A DNA stretch of 64,000 bases from Rachicladosporium sp. CCFEE 5018 (Eukaryota; Ascomycota; Dothideomycetes; Cladosporiales; Cladosporiaceae), in assembly GCA_002077045.2 (NCBI GenBank), contig KZ111150.1:1316758-1380757 (forward strand), written 5' to 3'. The translations under genes were made by a program, and so were the position numbers. Below the pieces are notes generated by a model that was given only the letters and a program-made list of their open reading frames with translations, was not told the DNA's origin and ran no database searches. This document shows, piece after piece, positions 30,350-40,185 of the stretch. Each line of letters begins with the position of its first letter. Position 1 is the first letter of the stretch.

Positions 30350-32922
30350 TCAGTATGGATACGCAAGTGCAGGAGATGAGGAGATCTTACATCTCTGAAA
30401 TGGGCGAACATTAGCCTGAGACTGCGGCAATATATGCAAGGCGATATAAGTGCCGATATCGTCGTGCCACTCTGACAAAGCCTTGAGCAAATCCCAGACG
30501 CTCTTGCGACTTGGCCAAGTATTGCGATCGTACTTGGCGAACACGTCGTCGGCGAAGAGCTGCGCACAAGTGCTAAGGACTTCAAAGATATCGTCTACGA
30601 ACATCTTGGCACGTCCAAGATCGTGCTGCGTCGACGTAGCATTCATCATAGACTCTCGAAAGAGTAGCAAGCGGTCGAGAGTGAGCACCAATTTGAAAGG
30701 CTTGTCGCTGTCCGTTGGCCATGCTTTGCGAGTGATAGGCCCACTTGTTGGCAAGCCGAGTACGCGAAGGTCTCTGATGGTCTTGTCATGCACACCTTTG
30801 GTGAAGTCGGTAAACTCTTGGATGTTTCGTGGATCGCCAAGTCCTTTGAGAACAGCTGTGTCAGGCACGATTACGGACTGTGTCAGCGAGGTCGAGCCCC
30901 TAATACAATAGATTAGTCGAAAGCCATTGCTGGGTTATGAGGCGCTTGCGGCTTACCATTGCATATAGGCTGTGAGGACTTCTAGGACGGGCCCAAGCAT
31001 CGCGAGCTCCGGACTGCGCATTACCCATCGAATATCAAAATCTCAACATGCGTATGGACGAAGCCTCTCCGAATGCGAGGATGTAAGCTTCCCTCCGCTT
31101 CAGCCAGCTTATCAACCGCTGTTGTCATCCAGAGAAGATCTGCCATCAGGTGCTGTGTATACACTGCAATCTGTCAGCCTCGCGGACTCTGCTTTCATTC
31201 TGAACGCAAACTCACACCGTATGCGCGGCTGGAAACGCAACGTCGCCGCGTGCGTCTGGAGCATCGACTTCACCTTATCAACCCAGCCTGCGCCCAGGTG
31301 CAAGACGTCGTTGCGGAAGAGCTGCAAATCTTTCTCATTGAGAACGAATTCGAGGTCAACGTCGAGCGCCGCAGGCTTGAAAGAAAGGCCGAGTGCTCTG
31401 CCTGACATCTTGAGCAGTAATGCCACGAAAATATATGCAACATCAACGAAAGTCGAGAATGGCTGATGACATAGCTCATACTCGCCTGTGAATTGGATCA
31501 TGCTCCGCATCATCAGCAATCTCTCTCTCACCTCAGCGAACGCGGCGGGTGAAGCTCGGATTGCCGGCTCATCTATGAACATGTGGAAGTGCTCAAAGGA
31601 CGAGAACATCCAAGCTATGTCACGCAACACCCTTGTTGTGCCGGGAGCAGCTGTCTTTCGGACTTCGTGGTCTGCTGGTATGGTATCCAACAGTCGCCGG
31701 TCTTGGCGCATCTGTGCTAGGAAACCCGTCCTCACAATAGCGTTAACCGGAGCGTTGGCCTTGGACGCGTGGAGCAAACAGCGGCGGCGTATAGCTGCAA
31801 CATGTCGAATGCACGGCGTGCGCCATTCTGTTGCGTATAGCTTCAGATACGGATGCACACTATCCCAGGTATAGAAGCGTGGTCCATCCAGGTGAGCCCA
31901 AAAGTCAAGATCGTCTAGCAGTGGCCGAGCTGTAATGAAGGAGTCCTCCAGAGCGAATAGCTCCTGCTGGACCTCCTCGGCGCTGCACTCAGCTAGCACC
32001 TTCAAGTCTTTGCAGTCGAAAATGACTCTCAAGGCCAGGCACAATTGAAGGCCTTTGGCTTCCTGCTCGGCGTTATCACCATCGATAGGTAAGCTGGTGT
32101 AATTCTCGAACCGTTGAGCCCAGTCGGTGAAGTCAGCAACACGGCTCCATCAAAACTTGTACTGCTCGTCATCTTCGCCCTCACGCCGGCAATCGCGGTC
32201 GCAGGGTCGAGTGCTTTGTCCCAGATTGCACGTGGGTCGCTGGGTAGGTTCCAGCGCGAACATCCGACGCTCTTCCTGTAGTGTCGGGAGTCATGATGAG
32301 CTTTTACGCCGCATAGATAGCAGAAATTCTGATGACAGCCAGCACATACTATAGCATTACAGCCGTCTTTCCGATGAGCAGGCTGCTCACACTTCGGGCA
32401 GACCTGATAGTCTGTTCCTTTAACACCGAGAGGATCTACAGCATCAACGCCGCCGCAGCGGTGTTCCTCCCAGTGTCCCTTGACAGGTTTAAGATAGCCA
32501 CAGCAGCATAGTTGCTTGCATTTGGGGCAATTGCTGCCGACTTGACCTTTCGCTCCGAGGAAACCATTGCAGATTTCTGTTGCGCCGGTGTCGTTGATGG
32601 TCCCGTGGTCGCAGTACGCGCGCTTCGCTGTTCTCAAGCTGTACTCAGTCGCTACCTTCAGCCTCCACTTCTCTAGGAAGCCATCAGGAAAGAGATCCTC
32701 GAAGTCCGTAGTCATTAGTTCGACCTTCCCCCATTTCGGTGGGTACTGAGAACCGTCTTCGTACGCCTGCTGAAACAGCGGTAGTATAGCGTCAATGGCA
32801 CAATCCTTGCAGATCATGCCATGCTCGGGATCATGATCGCTTCCCTTCGGTCTGTAGCCCAGTGCTGTCAATTCGTCGCTGCACCGTACGCACACGAAGG
32901 TGGCTATCGGAGGTGGCGCCAT
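30350..32922 (-). pseudogene. RBR E3 ubiquitin ligase, less damaged allele (copy Y)
   Basis: Begins ATG 32922 with a complete RING1 start (FVCVRCSDEL) and an intact RING2 (VCPKCEQPAHRKDGCNAIVC, CHQNFCYLCG). Exons: 32922-31216, 31163-30957, 30899-30350, with introns 31215-31164 (GTGAGT) and 30956-30900 (GTAAGC). The last exon is open to TGA (LRVLGLPTSGPITRKAWP; DIGTYIALHILPQSQANV). Two single-base losses break the frame: near 32189 (ccggcaat against ccggagaat in X and Z) and near 31023 (attaccc against attatccc). The ancestral protein would have about 820 residues. None of the stops of the X/Z allele are present, so the two alleles are broken independently, unless the Y indels are consensus errors; then Y is an intact gene. 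Confidence 0.72.
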
Positions 32923-33219
32923 TGCTCTGTTGGACGCTGCAGTGGCTTCGTGCTAGGCAAGTTAACGTTGCCGAGTGCCCGTAGGTAACAGCGGCATTGA
33001 TCTGTCTTCGTGGCGCAAGTCGTCGAGTCTCTGCAGCTTGAACGAAGAAGTCCGCTTCCGGTCGGCTTCGTGTTCTCGAGGCATGGAGTCATCCTTGAGA
33101 CGGACAAAGCCACAATGCTCGTACCCGCACTTTGCACGTCGGAGTGAATGCATGTGGCGAAGCAGTTGAAGATGCGCGGTCGAAGATAAGGACGAGCCAA
33201 AGTCGCGACCACCGTGGCC

Positions 33220-34027
33220 CTACAGCTTCGCCGCCACCTTCTCGTCCCTCACCACAAGCCTTCTAGCCACTCCACTCCTCTCCCGATCCCTCAACACCCG
33301 TCTCAATAACTTTCCCGTAGCGCTCTTGGGTACCTCGCTCACAAATTCCACCTCCTTAACCCACTTATATCTCACCTTCCTCCCCTTGACCCACTCCAAC
33401 AATTCCCTCCCAATGGCCCCCCCACTCTGTACACCCTTCTTAAGCACAACGACAGCTTTCGGTCGTTCCCCAGCATACTCATCCGTGATACCCACGACAG
33501 CCACATCCTCCACCGCCTCATGGCCCAGCAGTAGATCCTCAAGCTCAGCCGGTGCGACTTGTTGCCCTTTGACCTTGATCATCTCCTTGATCCGATCCGA
33601 GATGTGCAGGAGTCCTTCATCGTCTATGTAGCCTACGTCGCCGGTGTGAAACCAGTCGTCCTTGAAAGTCTCGCGCGTGGCAACCTCATTGTCGAGATAG
33701 CCCCATGGCGATTTGCGGGCCTTTGGCGCAGATCTCGCCTGTCTCGTTGGAACCTAATTCTTCACCCGGATTTGTGAGCGAGATGACTTTTGCTTCAGTG
33801 TTAGCCATGAGCTTCCCGACTGTGGTAGCATACTTGTAATCAAAATGGCTTGGTGGATGGGCGGAGATACAGGCCGTGGACTCAGTGGCGCCGTAGCCTT
33901 GCCTGAAGCCAGCGTCCGGGAACTCCTTCTGCAGTAAAGAAATAATCTCTGGGCTGATCGGCGCGCTGCCGGAGGACCATCGCTTGACCACTTCTCTCAG
34001 CTTCGGAAGATACGGCCGCGCAGCAGA
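33220..34027 (-). CDS. Acyl/aryl-CoA synthetase, C-terminal fragment with frameshift (copy Y)
   Basis: Allele of 58259-59065, cut by the gap. It has four C at 33701-33704 where X and Z have three, which shifts the frame in the GYLDNEV region. Beyond that point the other frame restores the family sequence (FRQGYGATESTACISAHPPS). Either a disabling allele or a homopolymer error. Confidence 0.8.
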
Positions 34028-34127
34028 NNNNNNNNNNNNNNNNNNNNNNNNNNNNNNNNNNNNNNNNNNNNNNNNNNNNNNNNNNNNNNNNNNNNNNNNN
34101 NNNNNNNNNNNNNNNNNNNNNNNNNNN
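34028..34127. other. Assembly gap, 100 N (Y/Z junction)
   Basis: Second join of unknown length. As at the first gap, the left side is inside the acyl-CoA synthetase and the right side begins at the same TEF1 base as contig Y. Confidence 0.98.
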
Positions 34128-37100
34128 AATCGAGGACTGGCGCGTAGCCGGCACCGACCTGACCGGGGTGGTTGAGGACGATGACCTGGGCGTTGAAGCT
34201 CTCGGCACCCTTGGGCGGGTCGTTCTTAGAGTCACCGGCGACGTTGCCACGACGAATCTCCTTGACGGAGACGTTCTTGACGTTGAAGCCGACGTTGTCA
34301 CCTGGAAGACCCTCGACGAGCTGCTCGTGGTGCATCTCGACGGACTTGACTTCGGTGGTGACACCAGCTGGGGCGAAGGTAACGACCATGCCGGCCTTGA
34401 TGACACCGGTCTCGACACGGCCGACGGGGACTGTGCCAATACCACCGATCTTGTACACGTCCTGGAGGGGAAGACGGAGAGCCTTGTCGGTGGGACGGGT
34501 GGGCTGGTCGATGGCATCAATGGCCTCGAGGAGGGTTTTACCGGTGGTCTTGACCTTGGTCTCCTTCTCCCATCCCTTGTACCAGGGGCAGTTGGGGGAG
34601 TTGTCGATCATGTTGTCGCCGTTGAAGCCGGAGATGGGGACGAAGGGGACGGTCTTGGGGTTGTACCCGACCTTCTTGATGAAGCCAGATGTCTCCTTGA
34701 TGATCTCCTGGAAGCGGTCCTCAGACCACTTGGTGGTGTCCATCTTGTTGATGGCGACGATGAGCTGCTTGACACCGAGGGTGTAAGCGAGCAGGGCGTG
34801 CTCGCGAGTCTGACCATCCTTGGAGATACCAGCCTCGAACTCACCGACACCAGCGGCGATGATGAGGATGGCGCAGTCGGCCTGCGAGGTACCAGTGATC
34901 ATGTTCTTGATGAAATCACGGTGACCGGGGGCATCGATGACGGTGACACTGAAGTGATGTTGTTAGTGCTGTTGATTAGATGATGCTGAATTGACCGGGT
35001 CAATTAGTGTGGTGCTGCTGCTGCTGCTGCAACTGCATTCTTGTGTGTTGCGCCTCTCTGATGGCGAGTGAGGGAGGTGCTGCTGCTGCAAGGCTGCTTG
35101 CATGGTGTGCAGTAGTAGGTGTTGTTCGCCAAGGCGGCGGCACGAGTGGCAGCCTTGCGGAGTGATGCCGCCGTGCTCGACAGCTTCAGCGTGAGCCTCG
35201 GTGTCGTTGTGGTCATCGAGGGCGTACTGGGTGGCAGCGTTGTGGTCACAGACCTCGCATCGAAAGCGTGCAGCTTCTTTGGCTCGGTTGCGGACGCCAG
35301 CGGCGATCTCGTTGGCTCTGCCGGGGTTGCGGGCGCTCCAGTCATTCCAATCGTCGAGGCGCTCTTGTAGGTATGCCTCTTCGTCGCTGTCGCGCTTTCG
35401 CTTGCGCGCGCTGGCCGCATTCTCTGCTATGCGCTGGCGACGTAGGGTGGCAGCATGTGTGCGCTCTTCGTCAGTGAGCTTGAGGTCACCTCTGACGCCC
35501 TCAGACAACGACAGATGCGTGCAGGCGGGCTCCCAGCTGACACTGGCACGCTGCCAGAGGAAGAAGTCGGGGATATAGACGTCGTCCATTATCGTCTTTC
35601 TGCAGGCACAGAAGACGACGGTGAAGGCGGCTTCGATGACCAGCAGGCGTGCTCGAAGCTTGGGCACAATGTGTGGTAGAGGCAGGTCAGTCCAGCAAAG
35701 CATGCCGACAGATGAAATCTTGTAGCCGTCATCGAGAGCCTGCTTGACGAGCGCAGGAAGTGCGCCGGTGCCATTGAGGTAAGTGGTACAACGCCTCCGG
35801 ATACTATCGGTGGCGTCGGTCCCAGACCCAATGTAGAGCTTAGGTAGTGAGCGAGGGCGTTCGAGGACGACAGCGTAATCTCCCCACTGCTTGATGGTCT
35901 TGGAAGGCGAAGGGAGGTTCTTGATGAAGCGGATGGTAGGAGGTGTCTCCGACGAGGGTACTGAGTCCAATCCAGGTGCTACGTGTAATGGTGACGAGCT
36001 GACGACTGAATCCCAGACTGAGCGTTGTGCGAAGATGGTCTTGATGTCGGGATTGATGTACCAGCCAGGCAGGTCAAGGCTGAGCAGGCGAAAGGCAGCG
36101 TCGTCGATGTGTGATTGGACACGATGACTGTGGGCTTGGTACAACGACTCCATTTTGACCGGGTCAATCTGGTGGAGTCGAGCTGGTGACGAGCGGTGGT
36201 CGCGGTGTTGAGATCTTCTTCAATGAGGTCGAGGTTGGTCCTGATTCCTTTGGACGACGTCGAGTGGGTGTTGACTGGCTCAAGGAAGGCTGCCAGAGGT
36301 GAGAAGAGGAACAGGAAGAGTCGTCCATGATAAAGCAGCGGGCAGCAGGTAGCAGGAAGTAGCAGGGCGAGAACAGCAGCAGGAACCATGCAGAACGGCG
36401 GAACGAAGTAGCAGAACAGCGGCAGGCGCAGCAGAACAGCAGCAGGTGCAGCAGAACAGCAGCAGCAGGAACATTCTATTAGTTGGGGGAGGGGGTATTG
36501 CTTACTGTGAAAGTGTTAGTCACAGCGGAGAAGACGGTGAGGGGAGTGGCAAGAAATTTTTACCTAGTACTTGGGAGTCTCGAACTTCCAGAGCGCAATG
36601 TCGATCGTGATACCACGCTCACGCTCAGCCTTCAACTTGTCGAGCACCCAGGCGTACTTGAAGGAACCCTTGCCAAGCTCGGCGGCTTCCTGAGATGGTT
36701 GTCAGTCGTGTTCATGTTGTGCTGTCAAGATCCTCTCGATGCTGCGCATGTGTTGGACATGGTAATGCAGTCAGAGTCATGACAACGCGCAAGGTGGCGA
36801 AATTGAAGGAGGGGCAGCGCGCCAAAATTTTGACGGATAAAGCGCCCCACCATCAATTTGCGACCGTGCGAAATTGTCGCCTCCAATAAGGAAATGTGTG
36901 AAGGAGGGGGATGGAGTATTGCCTACCTTCTCGAACTTCTCGATGGTACGCTTGTCGATACCTCCGCACTTGTAGATCAAGTCTGTGGTCTTGTGAGTGA
37001 TGTGGTCGAGCGCTCATTGGAATGAGAATTGTGCTTACGACCGGTGGTGGTGGACTTGCCGGAGTCGACGTGGCCGATGACCACGACGTTGATATGGCTC

Positions 37101-37190
37101 TTCTCCTTACTGTGCCGCTGTCAGTCACTGTGCACCCATGCTCTTAAAGTGTGAAGCGCCAGGCGCCACTTGATGGCCGACTCACCCCAT
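34128..37190 (-). CDS. TEF1: Translation elongation factor 1-alpha, 3' end lost in gap (copy Z)
   Basis: Identical to the Y copy. Exons: 37190-37186, 37109-37039, 36982-36927, 36689-36565, 34948-34128. The twintron spans 36564-34949, with the internal intron at 36563-36505. Confidence 0.95.
34991..35004. repeat. Direct repeat, 3' side of nuclease gene (copy Z)
   Basis: TTGACCGGGTCAAT, matching 36155-36168 in the same orientation. Confidence 0.9.
35004..36153 (-). CDS. Intron-nested GIY-YIG nuclease with U1-type zinc fingers (copy Z)
   Basis: Identical to 10208-11357, including the frame change between the two zinc fingers (between 35191 and 35111). If the two contigs were assembled from separate reads, the shared frame change would argue for a real feature; if the tract was collapsed, it carries no independent weight. 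Confidence 0.82.
36155..36168. repeat. Direct repeat, 5' side of nuclease gene (copy Z)
   Basis: TTGACCGGGTCAAT, matching 34991-35004. Confidence 0.9.
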
Positions 37191-38130
37191 GTTGACGGAT
37201 TTCTTGTGGGTGTGTTGTGGAAGGTTGGTGAGGTGTTCTGAGATTGAGGACTGGTGGTGTTGTCAGTATGGCTGCTATCGAGGCGATGGTGGCGATGCTG
37301 CTCACTTGTGAAGATGGTACAGCTTGTGTATCGGTGTTCAACGATTTTTCGAAGAGGGTTGAAGGGCTTGCGTGGGTTAAGTAGTGGAGGGCGAAGGAAA
37401 CGCGCTAAGTGGGGCGCTTCGAATTTGCACGCTTGTGCGTCACAATCCTCCATGCCTGAAATGGCGCCTTGATATGAGATAAGCAAGATTGGGGGCAAAG
37501 TGACTGAATATGAGTCTCTGTGTGATGTGAACTTCACTTTTCTCCAGTGGAACCTCCAACTCCCACAAGTGTGACATGTGACCATGCTAATATGAGCCAG
37601 ACCGCACCGCTTTATCACTACACTGTCGTGCCTGTGAGAAGGCTACGTTTGAGGTCAAGACCGTCGGCCTCCATTCTTGCTCACTGATAGTGGATGATGT
37701 TACCAGTGACACGACTAGCAGTGCATCAGCACTCAGAGGCTTGAGGAAGCGGAGTCAGTGCGTACACGACCTCACGGCGGTGTCTTTATTACGCTCTACC
37801 GGTCGAGTCATCCTTGAAGCGGCAGCGTACGTCGACTTACCTCACTCCGTGGTCTGACCAGTCTTCATTGATCCCTTCATCCTCGCTCTGCTCACATTCG
37901 AGACTCGCTTGAGCATCCCGAATTTGAGTAGCAATCATCCTCGGCTATTCGCGAGTGGCACACCGCCCAGATGATGGGCTGCCGAGATATTAGACGGATC
38001 GTCGCCAATCGGCAGGATAAGAAGCTGCCTCGAGGCGATGGTCCTCATCTCGTGAAGGCAGCCGCCGGGTATTTACTCGATCGCCGTCTTTCGAGACGAC
38101 CATAGTTCATTTGCACATCTCGAGCAGTCC

Positions 38131-39882
38131 TCATCTCTCCTTCAACTTCCCCTTCTTTTCGTCCCAGAACCTCCAGCAGGTAACATGCATTTCCGCCCCC
38201 TCTACCCACCACTCACCAAAGCTATCCTCAATCCCCTCATCGACTTTCGTAACTCTCTCCTCCCTCTTCAGCCCACAGAGAGCACAAGTCCGAGCCGCTG
38301 TGAAGCCTCCTGCAAGGGTGTTCAGACTCTTGATCGGCATTGCCTCTGCAATTTCGGGCACATTTGGGAGCTTGCTCGAGACCGAACTAGCATTGATCGC
38401 TGGAACGGCACTTCGTAGTCTGCCAGCCTGAGCGCCCCACAGGCGCAAGACATCGAGCACCTCCCTCTCCTCTTTTGCAAGCTCGCCCTTGTCAACGCCG
38501 GTCAGCTTCATGCCGCCTTGCTTTCCGGCAGGTCCGATCCGCATGCTTTGTGCGAGACGTTGGTCGCGTTTCCAGCGAAGCTTTCGGCCTGCCAGAATAT
38601 GCGCCATGGCAGCGGAGTGGGAGAGGTATGCTCGCATGAAAGTATGAGTTGCCGGATGGTGAAGCAGAGTCTCTTTGTCCGAGGCTGGGAGTTTTGAGAG
38701 AGGGAGAAGAAGGTTTGATTGAGCGGAAGCTATCAGAGGAGGGAAGAGGAACAGCAGGAGAGATGGTGGTGGTACATTGCTGGGTGGCAGTGCATCGGCG
38801 GGAGGAAGTGAAAGAGAGCTTGGCAGGGACGCGTGATCTGTCGGCGACGATATGGGTGATAGCCGAGAGATCTCTTGTGTCGGCTCTGGAGTAGCAGACT
38901 CGAAGTCGTCCCACACATCGGTATCCTGTATGTTATCATTCGCCGCCGTGAATCCAGCCTTCGAGGCTAAATGTATTCCATTTGAGTATGCAGGAAACGG
39001 TGAGGGACTCTCGTCGAGGCTCAATAAGTCCGTCATAGGCGGAAGTCGGTCCTGAACTGCTGACTGCGGTGTCACAGCCGACTTACTCTGATCACTACGT
39101 GTCACCGCAGCGACAGTTTCAAAATCACCCCAATCATCGTCCTCCTCTGCCTCAACCTCGGCCTCATTCTCGCTCACACTCTCAGCATCAAAGAACACAC
39201 TATGGTCCTTCGGCGTCGCATACTGTGACTTCTTTCGTAGCTTATTGGGCGATCTCGGTGGCGGCTTCGACTGTACTCTCGGACTCGGTTGTAGCGGCGC
39301 TGCCGCTTTGGACTCGCTCTCAGCGGCCATCTGCGCAGCTATGAGTTTCTTTGAGTAAGCCATCGCAGCCTCCGGATCGTTCGCAAGGTCAACGGTCAGA
39401 TCGTCTGCGCCGGCATCGTACTCGTCGTCGTCGGCAGAGAACAGAAAGTCCATGTGTCCTGCGAAGGGGTGGGCACCTGTCTTGGGCTTGTCTTGGGAGA
39501 CTGGCTTTGGCTTGAAAGGCAGGGGTCTCGGCGGGATCGATCGCACTTCCGACTTTGAGGGTGCTCGAGGTGCAGGCTTTGTTTGCGGTGCGGTTGTCGT
39601 AGACGCATTCAAACTCAGCGGTACCGGGGCCGACTCGTTCGACATCCGGGCTTGATTGCTATTCTCCACTTTGACGGGCAACGGAGTATCCTCCACGCTC
39701 GCCGCATCCTCGAAGTCTCCGAAGTCATCCTCGTCGTCTGGTAGGTCCAGTGCTGGCGATACCTGAGCTTGCGGAAATAATCTGGTGATTGACGATCCTA
39801 GAGTATCCCAGTCTGTCTTCGGCTGGCCCTGGTTCGTCGCAACGTCGTCATCGCCAAAGGCTGCGAAGAGATCTTGCGACAT
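38131..39882 (-). CDS. Aftiphilin/Laa2-like clathrin-adaptor accessory protein (copy Z)
   Basis: Identical to 13335-15086; see that entry. One exon, 583 residues. Confidence 0.6.
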   Translation of the reverse strand: MSQDLFAAFGDDDVATNQGQPKTDWDTLGSSITRLFPQAQVSPALDLPDDEDDFGDFEDAASVEDTPLPVKVENSNQARMSNESAPVPLSLNASTTTAPQTKPAPRAPSKSEVRSIPPRPLPFKPKPVSQDKPKTGAHPFAGHMDFLFSADDDEYDAGADDLTVDLANDPEAAMAYSKKLIAAQMAAESESKAAAPLQPSPRVQSKPPPRSPNKLRKKSQYATPKDHSVFFDAESVSENEAEVEAEEDDDWGDFETVAAVTRSDQSKSAVTPQSAVQDRLPPMTDLLSLDESPSPFPAYSNGIHLASKAGFTAANDNIQDTDVWDDFESATPEPTQEISRLSPISSPTDHASLPSSLSLPPADALPPSNVPPPSLLLFLFPPLIASAQSNLLLPLSKLPASDKETLLHHPATHTFMRAYLSHSAAMAHILAGRKLRWKRDQRLAQSMRIGPAGKQGGMKLTGVDKGELAKEEREVLDVLRLWGAQAGRLRSAVPAINASSVSSKLPNVPEIAEAMPIKSLNTLAGGFTAARTCALCGLKREERVTKVDEGIEDSFGEWWVEGAEMHVTCWRFWDEKKGKLKER

Positions 39883-40185
39883 TCCAGCGTTCGGTCAAGA
39901 TGGTATCGCTGAGTGTCTCATCTAGTGCTCGAAGAGGTTGGTCCGGGAGCCGGTAGTGTTTGCAAGCATCCAATTGTGCCAGACCGAACGGATCGATTCC
40001 GAGTATGTCGACAACCTAGACTCGAACGCACTTGATCCGAATTAGGTGACGCGAACGATGACCATGGTATTTATTGGTGCTTATGGCAACTCGGAGGTGT
40101 AGTTGGAAACGCCAAGCACCATGGCCGACTTCAAAGTTCGAGCTTCGAACGTTTGTCGACAGCGCCATCAATACCGCGGCGATAC

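Larger units (their letters stand above)
34949..36564 (-). other. Twintron in TEF1 (copy Z)
   Basis: Same arrangement as 10153-11768: G at 36564, internal intron 36563-36505, TAAGC from 36504, branch and acceptor before 34948. No difference from Y. Confidence 0.85.
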
